A DNA stretch of 64,000 nucleotides from Strigamia acuminata (taxonomy: Eukaryota; Arthropoda; Chilopoda; Geophilomorpha; Linotaeniidae), in the NCBI GenBank assembly GCA_949358305.1, contig OX442321.1, forward strand, positions 7,775,605-7,839,604, written 5' to 3'. The notes under the pieces were generated by a model. It saw only the letters and a list, made by a program, of their open reading frames with translations. It had not been told where the DNA came from and ran no database searches. Below are positions 1-11,619 of this stretch, piece after piece. The number at the start of each line of letters is the position of its first letter. The stretch's first letter is position 1. The translations under genes were made by a program, and so were the position numbers.

Positions 1-88
1 CCTTTAACGATTCAGTTACGCTAAAATTTTTAAAAAAAAACAATAACAATTTTAACATTTAAAAATCAATTTCCTTCGACTAAAATAC

Positions 89-1053
89 TTTTTCATGTAA
101 TCTTTCAGATAAAGGAGGTAGGATTTCTTGTCACCAAAGCATGGAGTTTCCATTAGCCGTTGGTTGAGCACAATATCAACTCCAGACTCGACGGCTGCAT
201 CGGTTCCTTCATCGGCTTCTTCTTGAGATGGGTTGGCTCCAGACAAAATAACTTCGCCATGTTTTCTCGTTACATACTACAAGTAAAGAAATATTTAAAA
301 AAAACAATACATTTTTTTGCAATATTTTGCGTGTAATTTGCAGTTATTTCAGCTCTGAACTATAAAAAGTGCGAGCTGACAGTACATACAATTGTTTTTC
401 TTGCATATATAGCGCCCAACAGCACAATGGTGGCACTGTTAGTTATTAGAATATGCTTTTCTAGCACAAAACTTGGCTGAATCGTGGGTGCGTAATGTTT
501 TTCTTTCTTTGAATACGTCTGACGTCAAGCGTGACGTCATCATCCATCACGTGATTTCATTGTACTGCGAATCCAGAAGGCTTTTCTCGAAAATCAACTA
601 TTTATTTGACCATAGATTTTGGCACACATATTTTCCCGATTAATACTCGGTCGGGAGATTTTAAAACGTTGAAATTTATGTCTTTCGAGGTTAAAAACTT
701 ACCCATATGTATAGTTTTCGACCCGGTTGGAGGGTTTAATAAAGGTCTTTGACCTACATTTCCATTATGCACACACGTTCAGCAAGTTTTTGGTATTTTT
801 TGATAAATAAAGACAGTTTGGATAGTTTCGGGCGTAGGATTATTGCAGTTAACTCACTTTTCCGTACACTTCATATAATACGTCATCAACAAGATGGACT
901 TTGTAGCTGTCGGTGAACATCTCATCACCTGCAACCAAAGATGAAATTAGTTTTCATATATTCAAAGGTTAATACGCCTATTTTAGGTGTATATAATGTA
1001 ATTCGGATATATTAGTATCCATTACCTGTGAAAAGGTCCTTGTAGATTTTCAT
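89..1053 (-). CDS. TCTP: Translationally controlled tumour protein (TCTP), 5' part only
   Basis: Three coding exons are visible: 1026-1053 (starts MKIYKDLFTG), 858-928 (GDEMFTDSYKVHLVDD, ending LYEVYGK) and 89-276 (VTRKHGEVILSGANPS through GVDIVLNQ to LKDYMKK). They join in frame with GT-AG borders and encode about 96 residues. TCTP is normally about 172 residues, so the last exon or exons lie left of base 1. TCTP is an abundant cytosolic protein with an Mss4-like fold; in the family it is linked to growth control, calcium binding and anti-apoptotic function. The order of motifs leaves little doubt about identity. The ATG at 1053 faces the ANKRD39 start 400 bases away, so the two genes probably share a divergent promoter. 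Family TCTP mRNAs are TOP-type, but I did not identify a transcription start here. Confidence 0.95.
520..539. promoter_or_regulatory. Two perfect CRE palindromes in TCTP intron 2
   Basis: TGACGTCA occurs at 520-527 and again at 532-539, spaced 12 bases start to start. This is the CREB/ATF consensus. The pair lies in the intron between the second and third TCTP coding exons. A third copy lies in the TCTP/ANKRD39 intergenic region. Function as an enhancer is inferred from the motif only. Confidence 0.5.
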
Positions 1054-1363
1054 TTTTCCACGATGATTGCAGATTCAAACGCCTATTTGAAATCAACCAA
1101 CTCGCCAACAACAAGGGCCGACACGAAAAAGGAAGTTGACCCTGTGAAGGCCTACCAAGTATAGGACAAGGCCCGCACCAAACATACTCCGGTAATGACA
1201 CAATTTTAAAATGTAAATACAACTTTATAAACGTAATAAAAATTATACTAATATTAGCACAGATGTAATTTAATATTGAATATTAAATTCAGTTGGGTTT
1301 TACAATTAAAAAGCAATCAATCGCTGTAAACACCACCTTAAACTATAGGCTGTGGTTCCAACG

Positions 1364-1371
1364 TGACGTCA
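1364..1371. promoter_or_regulatory. CRE palindrome between TCTP and ANKRD39
   Basis: A perfect TGACGTCA lies in the 399-base gap between the divergent starts of TCTP (1053) and ANKRD39 (1453), 82 bases upstream of the latter. Its place in a short divergent promoter makes a regulatory role plausible, but the motif match is the only evidence. Confidence 0.5.
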
Positions 1372-1452
1372 CGATGAGTCACTTCTAGTTCCGGATTATC
1401 ATGTCGAAAATATTTTGAAAATTGCCTTGACTCATGAGACATTTTCCAAGAA

Positions 1453-2373
1453 ATGGATTCCCACGATCATTCACGATGTTTGCATTTGTCATCGTCTTCT
1501 ACGCGTCAGACCATGGATGAGATGGAGTTCGAACGAGGAATTTGGCCAGCAGGTGTTTATTCACTCGTACATTTTTAAGTTTTAATTCAAATTTCATACA
1601 AACTTCGCATTTCTTTTTACAGCTCTAAATGGCGATTTTGAAAAAACAGAAAAAAATCTACTGCGTGGCATCGATCCGAACATCAAGGACCAATTCGGCT
1701 ACACGCCTTTAGTAATAAAAGTAATTAAAAAATCCACCAACTTGCTTACTAAGTCGATTCTCAAGCATTACAGTGCAAGAAATGGACATTTAAACATTTG
1801 TAACTTATTATTAAGCAAAGGAGCCGATCCGAATGCTAAAACGAAGGCAGGTGGCGCCACACCGTTGCAACGAGCAGCTTATTGCGGTCATCTGGACGTA
1901 GTGCGCTGTTTATTAAACTCCGGTGCAAATCCATTGATCGTTGATGACGACTGCAAATCGTCTTTGCATAAAGTAATATAAAACGCAGTGACCCAACACT
2001 AAGCAATGTGTGCGTGTGCGAACTGGCTTGATTGGCTCTTAGCAGGGTGATCAGACGTCCCAGTGTCCCGAAAATCTTTCTCGATTAATTGCTCATAATA
2101 AGAGTAGTTGAATTGGTTTAATTTCTGCCGAAATACAAATTTTTCTCTCCTCCTTGGGCCCCCTACGCTCATTGGTCCGTGTTAAATGCACGCAGCCGAT
2201 TGCTTTGGCACTGACAAAATGAATTTTTGTTCTATTAATTGTTGTTTTATTAAATTCAGGCTGCAGAAAACAAACAGATGGAAATATATGATTTGCTTTC
2301 GGCACACGAAAGTGGATCCCGACTGAGGGAAATTCGAGATAAAAAAGGTAAAAAAGCCGAAGATTATTTATGA
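1453..2373 (+). CDS. ANKRD39: Ankyrin repeat domain protein 39
   Basis: Four exons, 1453-1552, 1623-1711, 1766-1972 and 2260-2373, join in frame. The protein has the ANKRD39 signature near the start (MDEMEFERGIWPA then ALNGDF) followed by ankyrin repeats: GYTPLHYSARNGHLNICNLL, GGATPLQRAAYCGHLDVVRC and DDDCKSSLHKAAENKQM. It ends RDKKGKKAEDYL, close to the human RDRK end but shorter. The family is a small soluble ankyrin protein of about 180 residues whose molecular role is poorly known. Exon 3 must start at 1766 (after CTCAAG) to restore the LHY ankyrin motif. A longer reading frame through 1742 crosses intron sequence and is not the true exon. Confidence 0.93.
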
Positions 2374-2539
2374 AATTGATTTTTTTTATTTCTTTTTACC
2401 AGTTTGTTGTTATTTTTTTGAAATTAATTGCGAAAAGTAATGCGAAAATTAATTGTAAATATTGAATAAAATGTTGGCAAGTTCCGTTCGCGTGAATCTC
2501 TGGAAAAATATTTGTTGTTATTATTTGTTGGATTATAAA

Positions 2540-5500
2540 TTATCGTGATTGATTTCTACCACAAAATGAATGACAAGGTAATGTGAAGTGGCAAGTAGAG
2601 ATCTCTCCTGTGTGGCCACGTCTAGTTGGTTGCACCGAGACTTGGTATTTGCAACCGATTAGTAGGTTGGAAAGAGTGAAAAATGAAATCTGGAACGAGG
2701 AAATCAATTAGTTTTCTCTTGGAATTTCGTTTTTGTTGGTTACCTCAGTTACAGCCGAGTGATAATATACGTCTTTACTATTTAGATTCTTATTTTTGCA
2801 TAGGACTACGTTCCATCTGACGACGAATTTTAAGGCTTGTTTCTGTAATTCTGTTGAAAAATGGTTTTAGATTAAATTTTAATGTGTTCAGGGTTGTCTG
2901 ATATTGCAATTTCCAGCTAAAAATGCATAAATGCATAAAAATTGCATTATTTTGAGAAAATTTAATTTCTTTTAAAGAAAAATGTTTTTTTAAAATGAAA
3001 ATTACATTTTTTTTTTAGATGAAAATTGCGTTTTTTTTATATGCAAATTGCATTTTTTTTAATGAAAAGAGCCTTTTTATAGATGCAAATTGCATTTTTT
3101 TAGATTAAAATTACATTTTTTAGATACAAATTGCATTTTTTTTAGATAAAAATTGCATTTTTTTTTACATGAAAATTGCATGTTTTATTCGCAAATTGTA
3201 TTTTCTGATTAATTATTCTACATTCAAAGCCATTGAAATCAAACAACTCTAAATGCACTTCCGATGGATTACCTTGTGGCCAATTCCATGAAATATTCAC
3301 ATTCATAAACGTCTCATTAAGAACCTCACTCTGTTTAAAAACCGTTAAATTACTAATTTTTTCACTGAAACCTTTAGAATCTAATAAAAAAAAAATTAAA
3401 TGAAATTCCCACATTTTAAATCTTTCCTCCAATAAATACCGGAAATCTTCAAGGAAAACGTATTGACGAAAATCGAGGCCTTTTCTCCAAGAAATGTATG
3501 ATTTTTAAACCTAATAACTGCTTGCACCTGAACCAAGAACAGCGCTTTCGCTTCCACCTGCTTCAACGTTACGCTCAGACGATTCTAATAAAAGCGAGAA
3601 AATTCGATTAAAACGCTCGAAAAAAATTTTCACTGAATATTTAATAAACTTCAGTACCGACGGTAAAAGACGTCGATATTCCTTCGGTGTCAATTGCTTT
3701 TTGCGAGCACTCGGTGATCGTTGAACCCACATCACTTGATAATGGTCAATCGGTAACTCGCTAAACGGCGGTTCCCATCTTATTACTGGATATTGATTAT
3801 CTTCCGTTTCTTCTCGAAGATTTGTTGGAGGTCCCGGTGCTTTTGGAGCTACAAAGAAAATTAAACGTTCTATTAGCAGAATCTAGATTCCCCCACGTAA
3901 GAAATGATAAAGAAATAGTATTTCAAGCTCAAAAAGTCGATTTTGCACCTCGAAAATCACATTTTGCACCTCGAAAATCACATTTTGCAACTCGAAAATC
4001 ACGTTTTGGAGCTCAAAAAGGTCATTTTGCACATTATAATGCACTTTTGGAGGTAAGAAGTAGATTTTTGGTTTTGAAAAATGCATTTTTGAGCGTGAAG
4101 AACATAATTTGGTGACTCCATTACGTACAAACTGAAAGAATAAATGGTTTGCTCTCTTCGGAAAATCCATCCGTCCCGTTGGCAGATACTGTCGCGATTC
4201 TGAATTGATACCATCTTCCGGGATAAAGAACTTCTTTTAAAATTATAGTACTAGCTGTGGTCTGTGGTTTGAGAAATAAAGAATTTTAAGAAATAAAAAG
4301 ATTACATTTTATATTTTTATATTTGGAAATCGGTTTCCGCCATCTGGCGTTTTGTTTAATGTTGAAATACTTTTGTCAGTGTTTCCCAATTGGTGAAATT
4401 ATCAGCATCGATTAAGTTCCAACGTGTTTGCACAACAAATATCACATTTTCATTGGGATGGGGCCAGGAAATATGAACGATCCCGCGTCCATTTTGTATT
4501 TCCCGGATGCTCATATCATTTACTATGTGTTGGTTTTCTATCAGCATAAAAGAAAATATACAATAAATGCAAAACAATTCTTTTTTTCAACGTATAAAAT
4601 TCAATTCTGAGTGTATAAATAAATTTAATTCACGAAAATCTTGACTATCTGCCAGATATCTGACAGATATCTAATTTTCTTGGACTGTGAGAGCAATCAG
4701 AGTCACTTACTTTGGCCTTGTCCAATACATTCCACAGATTCACAATTTGATAATGAATTCCACATGAAATAACAAGAATTTTGGCAAGAAATATTTTTAT
4801 TCTAAACAAATAAAATAAAAAAAATAAAAAAATAAAAATTATATACATTAAATTCAATAAACTCACTCGACATATTGTGTGACATTCATCGTGGGAAGTA
4901 ATATTGACGTCACACGGAAAAGAGCACTAAAAACACAATCACAATAAATTACAAATATAAATAAATAAATAAAAGGTTTTATTTACGTGACCTTTCATAA
5001 ATCGTCACCCCACGGCCCACATATTTACGCTTCGTGCCCTCTTGTGAGGTAACATCAAACAAAAAGCCAAGCAATTACTCTTTAAAATAAAGCTTAAAAG
5101 AGTGGTTTGGCAACTTTAAACACCAAATATCTTTCTCCAAGTTTAGCAAAAACAAATTTCCTGAATATGGCAATAAATTTTTTTATTTTAAATTAAAAAA
5201 ACAAAAAAAACTTTTATTTATTAACAACCCAACTATGGTAGGAATGAGTGCAGGAATTTATGCGCAAACTTGTTTGCACTAAAGGGCACAGTGTAAAAAC
5301 AAGACACATTAACACACAGTTCCCACATGGTTCCCTCCCTGAATTCTTTACAACTTTTTTTTCTTTTTTTCTTTTTTTTCTGGGGGGGAAATCACAAAAA
5401 ATTCTGTCTGGACCTAACAAAGTCATCATTTTTTTAAAAAAAATTATAATGAAAGATAATTATAATTAAATAACAATAAAAATAAAAATAAAAATGACTT

Positions 5501-5749
5501 TTATAGGATTTTTATTATTTATTTATTGTCATTTCTTAATTTATTTACAAAAAAAGAAATTTATATGGAAATTAATTATTTTATAATTAAAATTAATAAA
5601 TTTGAACTTACGTCTGCATCATAATTGGATTGATTCAAGCATCTGACTTGGCAGTAAGCCGCAAGTAAAGGATCGATATCGTAGCAATTCGTGTACAAAA
5701 TTCCAATGAGAATAAAGAATGAAACATTGGCCGGCAATGCGGCCCCCAT
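2540..5749 (-). CDS. ANOS1: Anosmin-1 (KAL1) homologue, short form
   Basis: Ten exons join in frame to 400 residues: 5612-5749, 4867-4926, 4711-4801, 4371-4537, 4129-4261, 3658-3848, 3511-3584, 3273-3364, 2744-2850, 2540-2689. A signal peptide (MGAALPANVSFFILIGIL) is followed by a cysteine-rich box (CQVRC, CSFPCDV, CHTICR, CQNSC). Three fibronectin III domains follow. The first has FVVQTRWNLI and LYPGRWYQFRIATVSANG, the second PGPPTNLREE and PIDHYQVMWV, the third FVVRWNVVLC and GCKYQVSVQP. These match vertebrate anosmin in order (YVVQRRWN, SRWYQFRV, CKYKVTVQPI). Anosmin is a secreted, heparan-sulphate-binding protein of neuronal migration and FGF signalling. The usual WAP core seems absent, and human anosmin (680 residues, four FN3 domains) is much longer. 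The protein ends soon after FN3-3 at CHSFCGRNQSR. Confidence 0.88.
2985..3205. repeat. A/T array of about 21-22 bp in an anosmin intron
   Basis: About nine degenerate units of the form AAAATTGCATTTTTTTTAGAT run in tandem inside the anosmin intron between 2850 and 3273. The units differ in T-run length and by scattered substitutions. Similar arrays sit in introns of PCYT1 and EFHC. Confidence 0.8.
3925..4110. repeat. Array of about 21 bp in a second anosmin intron
   Basis: Units of CGAAAATCACATTTTGCACCT and close variants repeat about eight times between the exons ending at 4129 and starting at 3848. The core AAAATCACATTTTG resembles the core of the other intronic arrays in this window. The array opens spurious reading frames on both strands, which I do not regard as genes. 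Confidence 0.8.
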
Positions 5750-5892
5750 CACGCACACCGATGGCCATCCGAAACGAAAACGCTTAAAAAAAAAGAAAAA
5801 AAAAACATGTAGACAGGTGAGAGTGGAAGAGGCGGACAGACCACCATGACGTCATGCATTCTCATTGGCCGAAAATTCTTACACATTATATA

Positions 5893-6372
5893 TTAGCAAA
5901 ATTAAAAAAAAAATAAAAGAAATAAGAGAAATAAGAGAAATATCAAAGAAATAATTTTAGAAATATTCATTTTCAATGTTTATTCAGCTTTTTATTCGTT
6001 TGTTGAGACATTTGAGAGCTTTCCAACATCCTGAATGTATTTTTGGACCCCAAAAAATAAATATTTTTATTTTTAAAATAGAAATTTATATTTCCGCACT
6101 TGAGGTCAAAGATTCACTGATCTTTATTTCAGATTTAAATTAAAGATCCAGTTTTATGAATAAAATAACGAGATAGTTATTGTACAGTTAAAGTTCAAAG
6201 TGGCGTCATCTCAGCGCTGAGGTGAGATGGTGATTTAATCACGTTCCAAAACACGAGTCTAGTCCAGATATGCTGACGCGCTTAGGCTAGGGCCAAGCAA
6301 ACAATCCATTCGCGCAGAGGAAAAGCAAGTTTACCAGTCGTTTTATCGATGAAAGGACAAATTCCTTAATTT
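5893..6372. repeat. Dispersed repeat, copy 1 (second copy at 13867-14188)
   Basis: Sequence from the AAGAGAAATATCAAAGAAAT stretch through GTTTATTCAGCTTTTTATTC to ATGAAAGGACAAA is present again at 13867-14188 with high similarity. Copy 2 lacks an internal stretch of about 150 bases found here. The region 5750-6980 otherwise holds no gene that I can support; it is intergenic between anosmin and PCYT1. Confidence 0.75.
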
Positions 6373-6985
6373 TTCAGGTTTGTTTTTAATGCTAAAACAC
6401 ATTTCTTCCCCGCTCGCAAATTTTGCAGATGGATATTTGTCGCAATAACTACTGTTACATCAGAATTTGTACGCAGTTTTTAAATTCCCTCAACTCCGAT
6501 GTAAATATCCGGTCTGCGGTCGTGATGCCAACATCGACTCGTTTAAAAATCCATCAAATAAACAAATCAATCGGAAGAAGCCAAAAATGATCAAAAAAAT
6601 GCTTTTTTTTAAAATATTTTAGCTGAAAAAAAAAACGTTTTGGATTATTTTTATATTTTTTAATTTTTTTTAAAAAAAATATTTTTTTATTATTTAAATA
6701 AAAATAAATTTGCGATGTTTAGTGGAAATGTGAATACGTGGCTATTCGCTGGGATGCAGTGCATCACGCCACATGTTTATTATCTAACTTGGTTTAATCA
6801 GAGAAAAGGCCCGATTGGCAAGATTCCAATGCAGTTTTGCTGATGGTGGTGGTGAATCAATTTGGTTTTTATTCAGTTAAATTTGAATTTATTTAGTTAA
6901 ATTCGGGTTTGAATTTGGATTAATCGATCTTATTGATTAATTTCGTTTCAGGTTCAAGTGTAATCTCTGACTTTAATTCCTTACC

Positions 6986-9353
6986 ATGTCCAGAAAACGG
7001 AGCCGAGAAACGATTTCCGCCGTCATCACGTCAACACCTCTACCTCCTGTAAAACGAGCCGTAAGTTGAATTAATGTGAAATAAATACAAAATACAAAAA
7101 ATGAGGTTCGGGACTGGGTAGAGGTCAAAGGGAAGTTACTTATCTTTCGTGGTGTGTTATAAGACAGAAAATGATCGAAAAATATTAAATTAATGAATTG
7201 TGAATGGACAATTTGAATAAAAAATATTGCTGTTGGATTTTGTATGGTGGATTTTTAAAAATATACTCCGTATTATTTTATTTTTTTCAGACAATATTTC
7301 AGCCTGCTCCTTTTATGTATGAAGAACCTGCTATTTTAGAACGCCAACGCTGTGATTACAGTATTAAAATATCAGCAGAATCTGCTAAAAGTGGTACAGG
7401 TGAGTTAAGGATGTGTAAAATAGATAATTTGACTAAGGAATTGCATTTTGTGGGTTACAATCGCGTTTTTTGTATTAAAATTGAATTTTTTTGGGTTAAA
7501 ATTGAATTTTTTGGGGTTAAAATTGAATTTTTTGGGGTTAAAATTAAATTTTTTGGGGTTAAAATTGAATATTTTGTACTAAAATTGAATATTTTGTATT
7601 AAAATTGAATATTTTGTATTAAAATTGAATGTTTTGTATTAACATTGAATTTTTTGGGGTTAAAATTGATTTTTTTTGGGTTAAAATTAAATTTTTTTGG
7701 GTTAAAATTGAATTTTTTGGGTTAAAATTGAATTTTTTGGGTTAAAATTGAATTTTTTTGGGTTGAAATTGTATTTTTTGAGGTTAAAATGGAATTTCAT
7801 ATGTAAAAAGCAGATTATTTATTTAAAAAAATTAACTTTACAAATTTCCAAAGTCTGACATCTCAAATTACTCCAAATTTCTGAACATTTTATAAACTCT
7901 ATTGAATGATTTCAGCCCTTCGTCCCGTTAGAGTTTACGCCGATGGAATTTACGATTTGTTTCATCAGGGACACGCGAGGCAATTAATGCAAGCTAAAAA
8001 CGTATTTCCCAATGTCTATCTAATAGTAGGAGGTAAAATTTGATAAACTGCCGGTTCATATCTCCGGATAAGAAAAATTTTAAATGTAAAATCAGTTTCT
8101 TTTCAAAATTTCCAGTTTGCTCTGATGAAATGACTCATACAATGAAAGGCCGCACGGTAATGAATGGCGAAGAGCGTTATGAAGCCGTCCGACATTGTCG
8201 TTATGTAGACGAAGTAGTTCCTGATGCACCGTGGGTATTAACGGAGGAATTTTTGGAGAATAATAAAGTAAATTGAAGAATCAATCTGTTGGAATATTGG
8301 TAATTTTATTTATTGTTGATGTTTCAGATTGATTTTGTAGCACACGATGATATACCGTATGCTTCTGATAATGGTGACGACGTATATTGCGAAATTAAAG
8401 CTAAAGGAATGTTTGTTGCTACGCAACGAACGGAAGGAGTATCCACGTCCGACGTTGTGGCTCGTATTGTCCGGGATTATGACATGTATGTTAGGAGAAA
8501 TTTAGCAAGAGGTTATACGGCTAAGGAACTGAATGTCTCATTTATAAATGTAAGATTTTTCTCTGTTTTTCAATCGAATTTTCAATTTTTTGTTGAAATT
8601 TCCATTTTTTTTTTTACTGAAATTTCAATTATTTTGTCGAAATTTCAATCTTTTTACTAAAATTTTAATTTTTTTCAGAAATTTCAATTTTATTTTACAA
8701 AAATTTCAATTTCATTTTACAAAAATTTCAATTTTTTTTTACAGAAATTTCAATTTTTTTTTACAGAAATTTCAATTTATTTTATTGAAATTTCAGTTTT
8801 TCCTCAAAATTGTAATAATTTATTTACTTTTTGAACAGGAAAAGAAATTTAGATTTCAAAACAAAATGGACGAACTAAAAGGAAAAGGAAAATTGTTTGT
8901 TGAAAATATTGAAGGAAAGAGGAACGAAATAATTCAAAAATGGGAGGAAAAATCGCGAGAATTTATTCAGAATTTTTTACTTCTTTTCGGCCGTGATGGA
9001 AGATTAGTAAGACCACACATCGCCCATTTTCCAAACAACACTTTCAAACCGAACATTCACCATTTCAGAGTCACATTTGGCAAGAAGGAAAAGGCCGAAT
9101 TAGACAAGCTCTAAGTCCTAATGGGTCCCCACCCATTAGTCCATCTTCTAGTCGGGAGACTAGTCCAATTCGTGATGAAATGCTTAGTCCACCTGCCAAA
9201 ACAAAACGTAGAGAAAAATTTTCATCCGAAATAAATTTATCATCGGGTGCTGCCGCTTTATTAGCACAAGGAGATAGAGAATTTTCGGATGACGAAGAAG
9301 AAGAAGACGAACAACCGCGACAAGAAACCGAAGGTTTAAATCAAAATTCTTAA
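6986..9353 (+). CDS. PCYT1: Choline-phosphate cytidylyltransferase
   Basis: Seven exons join in frame to 375 residues (human PCYT1A is 367): 6986-7060, 7291-7399, 7916-8032, 8116-8267, 8328-8549, 8839-9006, 9069-9353. The enzyme makes CDP-choline from CTP and phosphocholine, the rate-setting step of the Kennedy pathway to phosphatidylcholine. The nucleotidyltransferase fold is clear: [20 protein letters not shown] with the HxGH motif at about residues 78-81, and RTEGVSTSD at about 185-193. Exon 6 encodes the lysine-rich amphipathic membrane-sensing helix ([18 protein letters not shown]). The last exon is rich in Ser-Pro pairs ([13 protein letters not shown]), the phosphoregulated tail. A basic MSRKRSRE start resembles the nuclear signal of the alpha form. 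Introns 2 and 5 contain tandem arrays. Confidence 0.96.
7465..7795. repeat. Array of about 21 bp in PCYT1 intron 2
   Basis: About 15 units of TTAAAATTGAATTTTTTGGGG, with slightly shorter or altered variants (TTTTGTATTAAAATTGAATA), fill most of intron 2. The orientation is constant. Confidence 0.85.
8585..8812. repeat. Array of about 21 bp in PCYT1 intron 5
   Basis: Tandem units of AAATTTCAATTTTTTTTTAC with length-variable T runs occupy intron 5. The unit differs from that in intron 2 but has the same period and A/T layout. Confidence 0.8.
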
Positions 9354-9559
9354 ACATTTTGCGATATTATTTTCTTAAAAAATCTTTAAAAATAACTTAT
9401 GTTGTCAGAAAAAAAAAATACAAAAAAATCATGGACATTTTTTTTTTATTTTAAAAAATGAGTTATAAATGTTTTGCGAGTCGATTAAATTTTAAAGAAT
9501 TTAAACCCCAAACAAATTTAAACTTTATGCAAAGACAGAACTAAAAGGGTTTAGTAATT

Positions 9560-9792
9560 TTATTAAAATTATTATTTTTCTTCTTCGTTTTTAAGTGCTG
9601 TACTATAGATGAATGTAAAAAGATAAAATATGAACAAACTAAAACAAAAACTTTTATTCAAACACGAACAATAACACCAAAATTCCATTACATAAAAGAA
9701 AATCAAAGAACGGCCATTACTGACAACACGTTTACTTTGAGTGGCGCGCTCTCGTGATCGTCCGGCAAATCACCCACTCTTCCACTTCCTTC
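9560..9792 (-). pseudogene. Copied 3' end of the secreted-protein gene
   Basis: This stretch repeats 14188-14412 almost base for base: the 3' flank (AAAAACTTTTATTCAAACAC) and the last codons of the secreted-protein gene, including its CGTGATCGTCCGGCAAATCA. Similarity stops abruptly after CAACACCA, where the satellite of about 55 bp begins. No signal peptide exon or upstream coding part is present, so this is a fragment, not a gene. Just upstream, 9354-9560 is AT-rich PCYT1 downstream sequence without genes. Confidence 0.85.
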
Positions 9793-10060
9793 CTCAACAC
9801 CAAATCCACAAAACACATCCGAATTTATCGCCTATCTTACAAAACTACACTGCAAATTCGCAAAACACATCAGATTTTATCGCCTACCATACAAAACTTC
9901 ACTGCAAATCCACAAAACACATCCGAATTTATCGCACATGATGAAAACTAGCTTCAATCCGTACAATAAATCCAAAAAAGCATCCGAATTAATCGCCCAC
10001 CGTGCAAAACTATACTACAAAATCACAAAACACAAACGAATTTATTGTTTATTGTGCTAA
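9793..10060. repeat. Satellite of about 55 bp, block A
   Basis: Degenerate repeats share AATCCAAAAAACACATCCGA followed by ATTTATCGCC and a CAAAACT-type ending. Four to five copies lead directly into the telomere-like array. The same unit flanks the arrays at 11370-11615 and 11993-12300 and recurs at 33060-33460. Confidence 0.8.
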
Positions 10061-11246
10061 ACCTAACCTAACCTATCCTTAATCTAACCTAACCTATCCT
10101 TAACCTAACCTATCCTTAACCTAACCTATCCTTAACCTAACCTATCCTTAACCTAACCTATCCTTAACCTAACCTATCCTTAACCTAACCTATCCTTAAC
10201 CTAACCTATCCTTAACCTAACCTATCCTTAACCTAACCTATCCTTAACCTAACCTATCCTTAACCTAACCTATCCTTAACCTAACCTATCCTTAACCTAA
10301 CCTAACCTATCCTTAACCTAACCTATCCTTAACCTAACCTATCCTTAACCTAACCTATCCTTAACCTAACCTATCCTTAACCTAACCTATCCTTAACCTA
10401 ACCTATCCTTAACCTAACCTATCCTTAACCTAACCTATCCTTAACCTAACCTATCCTTAACCTAACCTATCCTTAACCTAACCTATCCTTAACCTAACCT
10501 ATCCTTAACCTAACCTATCCTTAACCTAACCTATCCTTAACCTAACCTATCCTTAACCTAACCTATCCTTAACCTAACCTAACCTATCCTTAACCTAACC
10601 TATCCTTAACCTAACCTATCCTTAACCTAACCTATCCTTAACCTAACCTATCCTTAACCTAACCTATCCTTAACCTAACCTATCCTTAACCTAACCTATC
10701 CTTAACCTAACCTATCCTTAACCTAACCTATCCTTAACCTAACCTATCCTTAACCTAACCTATCCTTAACCTAACCTATCCTTAACCTAACCTATCCTTA
10801 ACCTAACCTATCCTTAACCTAACCTATCCTTAACCTAACCTATCCTTAACCTAACCTATCCTTAACCTAACCTATCCTTAACCTAACCTATCCTTAACCT
10901 AACCTATCCTTAACCTAACCTATCCTTAACCTAACCTATCCTTAACCTAACCTATCCTTAACCTAACCTATCCTTAACCTAACCTATCCTTAACCTAACC
11001 TATCCTTAACCTAACCTATCCTTAACCTAACCTATCCTTAACCTAACCTATCCTTAACCTAACCTATCCTTAACCTAACCTATCCTTAACCTAACCTATC
11101 CTTAACCTAACCTATCCTTAACCTAACCTATCCTTAACCTAACCTATCCTTAACCTAACCTATCCTTAACCTAACCTATCCTTAACCTAACCTATCCTTA
11201 ACCTAACCTATCCTTAACCTAACCTATCCTTAACCTAACCTATCCT
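10058..11246. repeat. 16-bp telomere-like tandem array
   Basis: About 1.19 kb of nearly perfect CCTAACCTATCCTTAA units, roughly 74 copies. Each unit equals CCTAA + CCTAT + CCTTAA, that is, three slightly altered copies of the arthropod telomere motif (TTAGG on the other strand). Occasional extra CCTAA blocks occur near 10060, 10300 and 10578. The array sits between satellite blocks, with genes on both sides further out. It is therefore an interstitial array in this assembly, unless the assembly is wrong here. Confidence 0.97.
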
Positions 11247-11369
11247 CATTTCCGACACTTTTGAGTGTCATTTTTGGACTCAGTAGACTTTATTTGGTAT
11301 TTAACCAAATTTTGGGCCCATTCCAAAGCGGGCCATATTCTAAAGTAACCCCGAAACGAAACAGCAAAA

Positions 11370-11615
11370 CTAATAAATGTATCCGAATTTATCGCCTACC
11401 ATGCTACACTTTACTGCAATATCACAAAACACACACGAAGTTATCGCCCACCGTGCAAAACTTGCTGAAACTACTCAGCAAAACCAAAAAACGCATCCGA
11501 ACTTATCGCCCACGCACAAATACAAGCTGAAACTACTCTGAATTCCCAAAAAAGTTATCCGAATTTTTGCCCACGCACAAATCCAAGCTAAAACTGGACA
11601 GAATACCTCAAAAAC
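11370..11615. repeat. Satellite of about 55 bp, block B
   Basis: Copies of the GTATCCGAATTTATCGCC unit, separating the 16-bp and 11-bp arrays. The first 120 bases after the 16-bp array (11247-11369) are not clearly satellite, and I see no gene in them. Confidence 0.75.
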
Positions 11616-11619
11616 TCAA

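Noticed and set aside
5020-5070. Additional anosmin exon (possible TKRKYVGRGV peptide)
   Set aside because: Its only donor is poor, it shows no anosmin similarity, and the flanking exons already join in phase without it.
9741-9951. Small protein genes across the satellite start
   Set aside because: They run from the copied gene end into satellite units. Two overlapping frames with the same repeats show they are artefacts.
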